From Streptomyces sp. yr375 (lineage in GTDB: Bacteria; Actinomycetota; Actinomycetes; Streptomycetales; Streptomycetaceae), in NCBI RefSeq assembly GCF_900110755.1, contig NZ_FOFF01000001.1, positions 248,001-312,000 on the forward strand: a stretch of 64,000 nucleotides of DNA. Reading direction: 5' to 3'. Each line of letters begins with the position of its first letter. Within the stretch, counting starts at the first letter, position 1. This document shows, one piece after another, positions 55,649 to 62,901 of the stretch. The position numbers and the translations under genes are program-made. The notes beneath the pieces are model-generated. The model was not told the origin of the DNA. It worked only from the letters and a program-made list of their open reading frames with translations, and made no database searches.

Positions 55649-56622
55649 TGAGCGTCTGGCTGCCCAGCGCGCCCTGCACCCCGCGGGCGTGCGTGGACCC
55701 GACGGCGTCCCTGACGGCCGTACCGCGCGCCGTGCTGCGGCTCACGGCGGTGGTCGCGCTGGTCCTGGGCGGGGCCCTGCTGCTGCCGTTGGCCCGGCTG
55801 GTCCCGGCCCGCGCGGTACGACGGTGGAGCCGGACCGTCGTACGGGCGGCGGGCGTACGGGTCCGGGTCACCGGCGGGCCCGTGCCCACCGCCGGCGGGC
55901 TGCTTCTGGTCGCCAACCACATCTCCTGGCTGGACATACCGCTGCTGGCCGGCGTCCGCCCGGCCCGGATGCTCGCCAAGGCCGAGATCCGGGGCTGGCC
56001 GGTGGCGGGCGGGCTCGCCGCGCGCGGCGGTGTCCTGTTCATCGACCGCGACCGGCTGCGCGCCCTGCCCGGCACGGTCGCCCGGATCACCGACGTGCTG
56101 CGGTCCGGCCGGGCCGTCGCGGTGTTCCCGGAGGGCAGCAGTTGGTGCGGGCGCGCCCAGGGGCACTTCCGGCGGGCCGTGTTCCAGGCCGCGCTGGACG
56201 CCCGCGTGCCCGTCCAGCCCGTCCGCATCCGCTACCTGGACCGCACGGGAGCGGCCAGCACCGCCGCCGCGTTCGTCGGCGACGACCCGCTGCTCGCCTC
56301 GCTGTGGCGGGTGGTGTCGGCGCGCGGCCTGGTCGCGGAGATCGAGATACTCCCCGCACTCGCCCCCGGCGACCACCCCGACCGCAAGTCGCTCGCGTCG
56401 GCCGCGGGCACCCGAGTACTGGGCGCGCCACACGAGCCCTGTGGGCCGGCTGAGCCCTACGAGCCCTACGAGCCCTACGAGCCCTATGGGTCCTATGGGT
56501 CCTACGAGCGGCGGGCCCTCGCGCCCGTCGGCCGGTCCGGCGGCGTGCCCGGCCACCGTCTCGACCCGCGTGGACGACGCCCACGACGCCGACCTCGCGC
56601 CCGGGCGACGAATTCCCGCTGA
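55648..56622 (+). CDS. olsA: 1-acyl-glycerol-3-phosphate / lyso-ornithine lipid acyltransferase (PlsC/OlsA family)
   Basis: The 324-residue membrane-associated acyltransferase has a hydrophobic segment near residue 35 and the catalytic H-x4-D motif (NHISWLD, about 90-96). LFIDRDRL and VFPEGSSWCG are also present. With OlsB upstream it probably adds the second acyl chain to make ornithine lipid. The C-terminal about 60 residues are a non-conserved tail with (EPY)n and GSY repeats from a 9-bp DNA repeat, then Arg-rich sequence. The start is ATG overlapping the olsB stop by one base. Confidence 0.87.
   Translation: MSVWLPSAPCTPRACVDPTASLTAVPRAVLRLTAVVALVLGGALLLPLARLVPARAVRRWSRTVVRAAGVRVRVTGGPVPTAGGLLLVANHISWLDIPLLAGVRPARMLAKAEIRGWPVAGGLAARGGVLFIDRDRLRALPGTVARITDVLRSGRAVAVFPEGSSWCGRAQGHFRRAVFQAALDARVPVQPVRIRYLDRTGAASTAAAFVGDDPLLASLWRVVSARGLVAEIEILPALAPGDHPDRKSLASAAGTRVLGAPHEPCGPAEPYEPYEPYEPYGSYGSYERRALAPVGRSGGVPGHRLDPRGRRPRRRPRARATNSR
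56452..56505 (+). repeat. 9-bp tandem repeat, six units, inside olsA
   Basis: Units gagccctac (three), gagccctat, gggtcctat and gggtcctac encode EPYEPYEPYEPYGSYGSY in the C-terminal tail. The in-frame period means copy-number change would not disrupt the gene. Confidence 0.9.
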
Positions 56623-56686
56623 ACCAGGGGAAGTCGGCCGCCCGTGATGGGATCATGACGCGTCCCGACCTCTGAGGGGAGCGTGC

Positions 56687-57742
56687 GTGAGCAAAAGCCC
56701 GGCCGAACGGACGGTGCTCGTGACGGGAGGCAGCGGTTTCGTGGCCGCCCATCTCGTGCGGCAGCTCCTGGAACGCGGCCACCACGTCCACACCACCGTG
56801 CGCGGCACGGCGAACCCGGCCAAGCTGCGGCCCCTGCACGCCCTGGGAGACGCCCACCCCGGCCGCCTGCACCTCTTCGAGGCGGACCTGCTCACGGAGG
56901 GCTCCTTCGACGAGGCGGCGAAGGGCTGCGCGGTGGTCTTCCACGTGGCCTCGCCGTTCCTGATGCCGGAGAAGATCAAGGACGGCCTGCGGGACGTGGT
57001 GGAACCGGCCCTGCGGGGCACCCGCAACGTCGTCGCGGCGATCGAGCGCACGGAGAGCGTCGAGCGCCTCGTCTTCACGTCCACGGTGGGCGCGATCTTC
57101 GGCGACTACGCCGACGTACGCGCGATGGCCGACCAGACCCTGTCGGAGAAGTACTTCAACACCACCAGCACGGTGGCGAACAACCCGTACCACTACGCCA
57201 AGACCGTGGCGGAGCAAGCGGCCTGGGAGGCCGCGGCAGGGCAGGACCGCTGGAGCATGGTCGCCCTCAACCCCGGTCTGATCCTCGGCCCGTCCCTCAC
57301 CCCCGCCTCCGACTCCGGCAGCCTGTTCCTCCTGGACGAGCTGTTCAAGGGCTACTTCTGCTACGGCGCCCCCGACTTCAGCTTCACCACCGTCGACGTC
57401 CGGGACGTGGCGGCGGCCCACATCGCGGCGGCCGAGCACCCGCGGGCGCACGGCCGGTACATCGTCGCCGCCGCGGAGATGACCTCCTTCCACCAGATGG
57501 CGCGCATGCTCCTCGCGCACCACCCGCGAGACCTGCGGCTGCCCCGCACCGCCCTCCCGCACTGGCCGGTCCGTATCCTCGGCCCCGCCTTCGGCCTCTC
57601 CCAGGACTACATCCGGGGCCACCTCGGCATCCGCTTCCGCGTCGACAACCGACGCGGCACCGAGGAACTGGGCCTCACCTACCGCCCCATCGAGGAAACC
57701 CTGCTGGACCACCACCGGTCCTGGCGGGAACAGCGCCGCTGA
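56687..57742 (+). CDS. Extended SDR (cinnamoyl-CoA/dihydroflavonol reductase-like)
   Basis: The 351-residue NAD(P)-dependent epimerase/reductase has TGGSGFVAAHLVRQLLERG (residues 14-32), VFHVASPF, a catalytic Ser/Thr in VFTSTVGAIFG, YHYAKTVAE (YxxxK) and VDVRDVAAAHIAA. The TTVRG after strand 2 favours NADPH. It resembles the plant-type DFR/CCR and aldehyde reductase group; the substrate is unknown. The start is GTG with GAGGGGAG 6 nt upstream. It is convergent with the LLM gene (6 bp). Confidence 0.88.
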   Translation: MSKSPAERTVLVTGGSGFVAAHLVRQLLERGHHVHTTVRGTANPAKLRPLHALGDAHPGRLHLFEADLLTEGSFDEAAKGCAVVFHVASPFLMPEKIKDGLRDVVEPALRGTRNVVAAIERTESVERLVFTSTVGAIFGDYADVRAMADQTLSEKYFNTTSTVANNPYHYAKTVAEQAAWEAAAGQDRWSMVALNPGLILGPSLTPASDSGSLFLLDELFKGYFCYGAPDFSFTTVDVRDVAAAHIAAAEHPRAHGRYIVAAAEMTSFHQMARMLLAHHPRDLRLPRTALPHWPVRILGPAFGLSQDYIRGHLGIRFRVDNRRGTEELGLTYRPIEETLLDHHRSWREQRR

Positions 57743-57748
57743 CCGCCG

Positions 57749-58750
57749 TCAGGCGGCGCGTACGACCGCGGCCAGCCGCCGGTAGGAGTCCAGCAGCCCT
57801 TCGCGGTCGTGGGTGCTGGTCGTGACCAGGACCTCCTGCGCCCCGGTCTCCTTCAGCAGCGTCTCCAGCCCGTCGGCCACCTGCTCCTCGGTGCCCGCGA
57901 GGTGGCCGGTCAGCCCGGACTCGTAGAAGCCGCGCTCCTTCGCGGTCATCGTGCGGGCCTCGACCCGCCCGGCGGGCGGCAGCGGCGGGAAGGTGCCGTG
58001 GCTGCGGGAGTACGCCATCGACCAGGCCTCCGGGATCAGCAGCCGGCGGGCCGCCTCGGGGGTGGCGGCCACCGCGACCGTGCCCGACACGACGACGTAC
58101 GGTTCCGACGCCCAGGCGGACGGGCGGAAGCGGGCGCGGTAGTGGTCGATGCCCCGCCGCATCCGCTCTCTGTCGCGAAGGTCGCCGATGACCATCGGCA
58201 GGCCCGCGCGGGCGGCGATCTCCGCGCCCTCGCCCATGGCCAGCACGAACGGCGGCACGGCCAGCCCCTCCGCCGGGTACGCGTGCGCCCCGGTGGGGGA
58301 GTCGCCACCGAACCAGCCGAGCAGCTCGGCCAGTTGGTCCGCGAAGGCATCGGCGCCCTCCTTGTCCTGGCCGAGCGCCTTGCGTACGCCGTCGGTGAAG
58401 CCCACCGAGCGGCCCAGACCCATGTCGATCCGCCCCGGGAAGAGCGACTCCAGAACGCCGAACTGCTCGGCGACGACCAGCGGCCGGTGGTTGGGCAGCA
58501 TCACCCCGCCGGTGCCCACCCGGATCGTGCGGGTCGCACCGGCCACGGCGGCCGCGAGAACGGTCGGCGCCGAACCCGCCACCCCGGGCACACCGTGGTG
58601 CTCCGAGACCCAGAACCGCAGGTAGCCGAGGTCCTCGACCTCCCTCGCCAGCGCCACCGTGTCCCGCAGCGCCTGCGCGCCGCCATACCCCTCGCGGATG
58701 CGCGAGCGGTCGAGGACGGAGAAACGGGCCGAGGCGATCGCGGAACTCAT
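57749..58750 (-). CDS. LLM-class flavin-dependent oxidoreductase (luciferase-like)
   Basis: The 333-residue bacterial-luciferase-family TIM barrel has the group marker FWVSEHHGVPGVAGSAPTVL. VGTGGVMLPNHRPLVVAEQFGVLESLFPGRIDMGLGRS follows, then VLAMGEGAEIAARAGLPMVI. It uses FMNH2 from a separate reductase or F420. This is the MsnO8-like class of unknown substrates. The start is ATG 58750. It lies 42 bp downstream of the CobW gene on the opposite side of a possible terminator region, and all three genes to the right are on the same strand. Confidence 0.9.
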   Translation of the reverse strand: MSSAIASARFSVLDRSRIREGYGGAQALRDTVALAREVEDLGYLRFWVSEHHGVPGVAGSAPTVLAAAVAGATRTIRVGTGGVMLPNHRPLVVAEQFGVLESLFPGRIDMGLGRSVGFTDGVRKALGQDKEGADAFADQLAELLGWFGGDSPTGAHAYPAEGLAVPPFVLAMGEGAEIAARAGLPMVIGDLRDRERMRRGIDHYRARFRPSAWASEPYVVVSGTVAVAATPEAARRLLIPEAWSMAYSRSHGTFPPLPPAGRVEARTMTAKERGFYESGLTGHLAGTEEQVADGLETLLKETGAQEVLVTTSTHDREGLLDSYRRLAAVVRAA

Positions 58751-58791
58751 ACCGGGTACAACACCTGGCGGCCCCCAGGATTCCGCATCGC

Positions 58792-59973
58792 TCAGACGGT
58801 GGCGGTGGCGGCGGTGTGCTCGTGCTCGCAGACGTCGTCGATGCCGTAGGTGTCCCAGGCCGGGAACGGGTCGTCGGCCGGCACCGCCTCGCCGCTGCGC
58901 AGCAGACAGCCGGTGAGGGCGGTGCTCAGCGCCCGCGCCTCCAGGTCCGTGCCGATGAACACCAGCTCCTGCGCGTACGGCGCGTCGGCGTCCCGGGCGG
59001 CGGACGGCTCGAACCGCGCCACCGCACCGGCCTGCGACCACAGCCCCGTCACGCGCGGGCGACTGGCCAGGGTGAAGAACCCCTTGGAGCGCAGCACCCG
59101 CCCGTACGCCCCGCTGTCCAGCCCCTCGGTAACGAAGGTCCACAACCGACCGGGATGAAAGGGGAGTTCGGAGCGGAAGACGGTGGAGGAGATGCCGTAC
59201 TCCTCCGTCTCCGGGACGTGATCGCCGTTCAACTCCCGTACCCAGCCCGGCGCTTGCTGCGCCCGTTCCAGGTCGAACCGCCCGGTGCCGAGCACTTCGC
59301 GCAGGTCCACCCGCCCGTGCACGGCGGGGACGACCCGGGCGAGCGGGTTGAGCCGCGCCAGCGCCGCCCGCAGTCGGTGCGCGGCCCCGGCGTCGACGAG
59401 GTCGAGCTTGTTGAGCACGATGACGTCCGCGAACTCGACCTGGTCGACGAGGAGATCGCTGACCGTGCGCTCGTCGTCCTCGTACTGGTCGAGGCCGCGT
59501 TCGAAGAGCTCGTCGCCGCTCGCCAGCTCGGTCAGGAAGTTCGCCGCGTCGACGACGGTGACCATGGTGTCCAGTTCGGCCACGTCCGCGAGGCTCGCGC
59601 CGTCGTCGCGGGCGAAGGAGAAGATGGCGGCGACGGGGAGGGGCTCGCTGATACCGCTGCTCTCGATCAGCAGGTGGTCGAAGCGGCCCTCCCGGGCCAG
59701 CCGGTCGACCTCCTCCAGCAGGTCGTCGCGCAGGGTGCAGCAGATGCACCCGTTGGTCAGCTCCACGAGCCGCTCCTCGGTCCGCGACAGCGCGGCCTCA
59801 CCGCCGCGGACCAGGGCCGCGTCGATGTTGACCTCGCTCATGTCGTTGACGATGACCGCGACGCGCAGGCCCTCGCGGCCCGCCAGGACATGGTTGAGCA
59901 GCGTCGTCTTGCCCGCGCCGAGGAACCCGGACAGCACGGTGACGGGCAGACGGCCGGTCTGGGCCTTCGGCAT
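58792..59973 (-). CDS. CobW/ZNG1-type zinc metallochaperone GTPase
   Basis: The 393-residue COG0523 G3E GTPase has Walker [16 protein letters not shown] (about 16-30), the metal-binding CxCC motif ([12 protein letters not shown]), [15 protein letters not shown] and a C-terminal CobW_C domain. The C-terminus has a CEHEH metal-binding patch. In zinc limitation these proteins deliver zinc to target enzymes. It lies 5 bp after a cysteine-free L32 gene, and the pair is behind a Zur-like box, which strongly supports the zinc role. The start is ATG 59973. Confidence 0.9.
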   Translation of the reverse strand: MPKAQTGRLPVTVLSGFLGAGKTTLLNHVLAGREGLRVAVIVNDMSEVNIDAALVRGGEAALSRTEERLVELTNGCICCTLRDDLLEEVDRLAREGRFDHLLIESSGISEPLPVAAIFSFARDDGASLADVAELDTMVTVVDAANFLTELASGDELFERGLDQYEDDERTVSDLLVDQVEFADVIVLNKLDLVDAGAAHRLRAALARLNPLARVVPAVHGRVDLREVLGTGRFDLERAQQAPGWVRELNGDHVPETEEYGISSTVFRSELPFHPGRLWTFVTEGLDSGAYGRVLRSKGFFTLASRPRVTGLWSQAGAVARFEPSAARDADAPYAQELVFIGTDLEARALSTALTGCLLRSGEAVPADDPFPAWDTYGIDDVCEHEHTAATATV

Positions 59974-59978
59974 CCCGG

Positions 59979-60149
59979 TCAGCCCTCGGGGTGCAGCAGG
60001 CCGCGCTCGTACGCCTTCACCAGATGCTGGGGCACGAGGTGACGGACGCCGTCGACGGTGACGGGGACGAGCTGCGCGGTGCTCGCCTTCCACTGGGCGC
60101 GGCGGTGCCGGGTGTTGCTGCGGGACATCTTCCGCTTGGGGACGGCCAT
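59979..60149 (-). CDS. rpmF: 50S ribosomal protein L32, zinc-independent (C-) paralogue
   Basis: The 56-residue product reads [20 protein letters not shown] and ends [10 protein letters not shown]. Zinc-type L32 carries two CxxC pairs; this one has no cysteine. Such C- paralogues replace the zinc form during zinc starvation and so free zinc. The ATG has GAGGAG 6 nt upstream. It is the first gene of a two-gene operon with the CobW chaperone. Confidence 0.93.
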   Translation of the reverse strand: MAVPKRKMSRSNTRHRRAQWKASTAQLVPVTVDGVRHLVPQHLVKAYERGLLHPEG

Positions 60150-60202
60150 GGGAACTCCTCGAAGGGCTGGCGGGGCTCGGGGTGAGCTTCGAGGACGCTA
60201 TA

Positions 60203-60223
60203 TGAAAATGGATCCCATTAGCA
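60203..60223 (-). promoter_or_regulatory. Zur-like box over the rpmF promoter
   Basis: TGAAAATGG-atc-CCATTAGCA is a 21-bp near-dyad (arms match at 7 of 9 positions) in an AT-rich patch. It fits the actinobacterial Zur pattern TGAAAATG...CATTTTCA. On the minus strand TTGCTA and TATAGC, 16 bp apart, give a promoter that the box overlaps, 54-80 bp before the rpmF start. Zinc repression is inferred. Confidence 0.65.
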
Positions 60224-60274
60224 ATTGGCACCTCCCGGGCGACTGTCCGGGCGGTGGCTGTCTAGGCTGGGTGC

Positions 60275-60766
60275 GTGACCGACAGCAGCAAGCGGCCCCT
60301 CGCCGTGTTCGATCTGGACAACACCCTCGCCGACACGGCCCACCGGCAGCGCTTCCTTGAGCGGGCGCCGCGCGACTGGGACGCGTTCTTCGCGGCCGCG
60401 CCTCATGACCCGCCGCTCCCGGAGGGCGTCGCGCTGGCGCTGGCCCACGCCGAGAAGTGCGAGATCGTCTACCTCACCGGCCGGCCCGAGCGCTGCCGGC
60501 GCGACACGCTGGCGTGGCTCGCCGCGCAGGGGCTGCCCGAGGGAAGCGTCCACATGCGGCGCAACGACGACCGCAGGCCCGCCCGGCGCACCAAGCTGGA
60601 CGTGCTCCGCCGACTGGCCCGCAACCGGGACGTGCGGGTCCTCGTCGACGACGACGAACTCGTGTGCGCCGACGCCGAACAGGCCGGCTTCACCGTCGTC
60701 CGGGCGCGCTGGACGGCCCCCTCGGGCGCCCTGGAGCAGGCGCAGGAGCGAGAGGGCCGTACCTGA
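60275..60766 (+). CDS. HAD-like phosphatase (polynucleotide kinase 3'-phosphatase type)
   Basis: The 163-residue HAD fold has motif I FDLDNTLAD (residues 11-19), motif II YLTGRPERCR (Thr), a Lys in RRTKLDVL, and motif III/IV VLVDDDELVC. It resembles the phosphatase half of bacterial PNKP-like proteins and acid-phosphatase-like HADs; the substrate is unknown. The GTG start is 6 nt after TAGGCT (60263-60268) and has no ribosome-binding site, so it is a probable leaderless mRNA. It is divergent from the zinc operon. Confidence 0.86.
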   Translation: MTDSSKRPLAVFDLDNTLADTAHRQRFLERAPRDWDAFFAAAPHDPPLPEGVALALAHAEKCEIVYLTGRPERCRRDTLAWLAAQGLPEGSVHMRRNDDRRPARRTKLDVLRRLARNRDVRVLVDDDELVCADAEQAGFTVVRARWTAPSGALEQAQEREGRT

Positions 60767-60792
60767 GGCCGTATGCCTGAGGGGGTTACGGG

Positions 60793-61011
60793 TCAGGAGT
60801 CGGACTCGTCCAGGCGGAAGCCGACCTTCAGGCCCACCTGCCAGTGCGCGATCTCGCCGTTCTCGATCTGACCGCGCACCTGGAGCACCTCGAACCAGTC
60901 CAGATTGCGCAGGGTCTGCGAGGCGCGGGCGATGCCGTTGCGGACGGCCTGGTCGACGCCGTCCGGCGAGGTGCCGACGATCTCCGTGACCCGGTAGGTG
61001 TGGTTCGACAT
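60793..61011 (-). CDS. Dodecin-family flavin-binding protein
   Basis: The 72-residue dodecin reads HTYRVTEIVGTSPDGVDQAV at the start. It has the flavin-stacking Trp in NLDWFEV and QIENGEIAHWQVGLKVGFRLD at the end. It forms a dodecameric shell that stores or buffers flavin, or CoA in some homologues. The start is ATG with GAGGAG 8 nt upstream. It is convergent with the HAD gene. Confidence 0.93.
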   Translation of the reverse strand: MSNHTYRVTEIVGTSPDGVDQAVRNGIARASQTLRNLDWFEVLQVRGQIENGEIAHWQVGLKVGFRLDESDS

Positions 61012-61092
61012 GCGGGTGCTCCTCTCGACCGTGACGGCGTCGTCACGTATGTCACGCGTCACTCCACCGTGCCCCAAGCCGCGACGCGGCGC

Positions 61093-61133
61093 GAGGGGAG
61101 GGCCGGGCGAGGGGAGGGCCGGGCGAGCCCGGC
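61093..61133. repeat. 16-bp direct repeat and hairpin between dodecin and egtD
   Basis: A perfect 16-bp direct repeat, gaggggagggccgggc, occupies 61093-61108 and 61109-61124. GCCGGGC (61102-61108 or 61118-61124) can pair with GCCCGGC (61127-61133). It may terminate the egt operon transcript. Confidence 0.7.
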
Positions 61134-61144
61134 TCAGGGTCCGC

Positions 61145-62113
61145 TCACCGCGCGCCGACAGTGCTCAGCGACAGCGCGAAGCGGCCCTCGGCGTCCGTCC
61201 ACCAGCGCGTCAAATCCAGCCCCGCTGCGGCCAGTTCGGCGCGCACCCCGGCTTCCCGGAACTTCGCCGACACCTCGGTGCGCAGCTCCTCGCCGGGCGC
61301 GAAGTCGACGGCCAGGTCGAGCGCGGGCACCTTCACGGTCTGCGCCGTACGGGAGCGCAGCCGCATCTCGATCCACTCGTGCTCCGCGTCCCAGAGCGCC
61401 ACGTGGTCGAAGGCGGCGGGGTCGAAGTCGGCCCCCAGTTCACGGTTGACGACGGTCAGGACGTTCTTGTCGAACGCGGCCGTCACCCCGGCCGCGTCGT
61501 CGTACGCCCGTACCAGGACCCGTTCGTCCTTGACGAGGTCGGTGCCGAGCAGCAGTGCGTCGCCCGGCGCGAGCAGCGCGCGCACCGAGGCCAGGAACGC
61601 GGCGCGTTCGGCCGGCAGCAGGTTGCCGATCGTGCCGCCGAGGAAGGCGACGAGACGCGGGCCCGGGGTGTTCGGCAGGGCCCACTTCCCGGTGAAGTCG
61701 GCGATGAGGGCGTGCACGTTCAGCGCGGGCCGTTCGGCGATCAACGCCTGCCCGGCCTGGGTGAGGGCGCTCTCGCTGACGTCCACGGGCACGTACGTGT
61801 CCAGTTCGGTCAGCGCGTCGAGCAGATGGCGGGTCTTGTCCGAGGAGCCCGAGCCGAGTTCGACGAGCGTACGGGCGCGGGCCGCCGCGGCGATCTCCCC
61901 GGCGCGGTGCACGAGGATCTCGCGCTCGGCGCGGGTCGGGTAGTACTCGGGCAGTTCGGTGATCTGCTCGAACAGGTCGCTGCCGTGCGCGTCGTAGAAC
62001 CACTTGGGCGGCAGCGACTTGGGGTCGGCGGCGAGGCCGCGCCGGACGTCGGCGCGCAGGGCGGCGTCGGTGGCGTCCTCGGGGAGGGTGCGGGTGACGT
62101 GCAACGGACTCAC
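61145..62113 (-). CDS. egtD: L-histidine N-alpha-methyltransferase, ergothioneine synthesis
   Basis: The 322-residue SAM-dependent enzyme makes hercynine from histidine. Family blocks are PPKWFYDAHGSDLFEQITELPEYYPTRAE, LVELGSGSSDKT (SAM loop), FLGGTIGNL, LLLGTDLVKD and NRELGADFD. Length and motifs match EgtD (about 320). The GTG overlaps the egtC stop (GTGA), with AAGGAG upstream. It is the last gene of egtBCD in the window. Confidence 0.95.
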   Translation of the reverse strand: MSPLHVTRTLPEDATDAALRADVRRGLAADPKSLPPKWFYDAHGSDLFEQITELPEYYPTRAEREILVHRAGEIAAAARARTLVELGSGSSDKTRHLLDALTELDTYVPVDVSESALTQAGQALIAERPALNVHALIADFTGKWALPNTPGPRLVAFLGGTIGNLLPAERAAFLASVRALLAPGDALLLGTDLVKDERVLVRAYDDAAGVTAAFDKNVLTVVNRELGADFDPAAFDHVALWDAEHEWIEMRLRSRTAQTVKVPALDLAVDFAPGEELRTEVSAKFREAGVRAELAAAGLDLTRWWTDAEGRFALSLSTVGAR

Positions 62114-62901
62114 GGGCAGGGCTCCTTGGGTGGTGCGGGTGCCACGTCCGGGCTCGGGTCCTTGAGGGGGGTGAGCAGGACGTCGCTGCGGCTCGCGGTG
62201 AGCAGGGTGTGGTCGGGTACCTCCTGCCAGTGCGGATCGTCGTCGTACGGTTCGGAGGCCACGACCGTGCGCAGGCCCGGCCCGGCCAGGTACCAGAGGG
62301 TGTCGCCCCAGGCGCTGGCCGTGATGGTCTCGCCGTTGGTGAGCAGCAGGTTGAGCCGGGAGCCGGGGGCCGCCGCGGCGACCTCCAGCACCGTGTCGGC
62401 CAGCGCCTGCCCCTCCGCGTCGCCGCCGCGCAGCCGGGCCAGGACCAGCGCCCACACGAACGCGGAGTCGTTGCGGGCCTCCATCGACAGGAGTTCGGCG
62501 GCGGGCAGCGTGCCGGTGAGCGGCTCCAGCGAGCGCGGCCAGCCCGCGACCGCCCCGTTGTGGCTGAACAGCCACGGCCCGGCCGCGAACGGCGCCGCCG
62601 CGGCCTCCGCGTCGGCCCCGGCCAGCGTGGCGTCGCGGACCGCGGCCAGCAGCGCCCGGCTGCGCACGACGCGGGCCAGGTCGGCGAAGGACAGGTCCGC
62701 CCAGATGGGCCCGGCGCGGCGGTAGCGGGCCGGCACCGGGTCCCCCTCGGCATACCAACCCACCCCGAAACCATCGGCGTTGACCGTCCCGTACCGCTGC
62801 CGGCGCGGTGCCCACGACTGGCGGTACAGGCTGTGCGGGGGCTCCACGAGGAGTCGGCCGAGCGGCTCCTCGGGGCCCAGGAAGGCGAGGTGACGGCACA
62901 T
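62110..62901 (-). CDS. egtC: Gamma-glutamyl hercynylcysteine sulfoxide hydrolase
   Basis: The 263-residue class II glutamine amidotransferase has the catalytic Cys2 (MCRHLAFLG) exposed after Met removal. ADGFGVGWY and FSHNGAVAGW follow, and NDSAFVWALVLARL is present. It removes the gamma-glutamyl group in ergothioneine synthesis. The ATG overlaps the egtB stop by one base (TGATG), and the gene overlaps egtD by 4 bp, so the three genes are translationally coupled. Confidence 0.94.
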   Translation of the reverse strand: MCRHLAFLGPEEPLGRLLVEPPHSLYRQSWAPRRQRYGTVNADGFGVGWYAEGDPVPARYRRAGPIWADLSFADLARVVRSRALLAAVRDATLAGADAEAAAAPFAAGPWLFSHNGAVAGWPRSLEPLTGTLPAAELLSMEARNDSAFVWALVLARLRGGDAEGQALADTVLEVAAAAPGSRLNLLLTNGETITASAWGDTLWYLAGPGLRTVVASEPYDDDPHWQEVPDHTLLTASRSDVLLTPLKDPSPDVAPAPPKEPCP

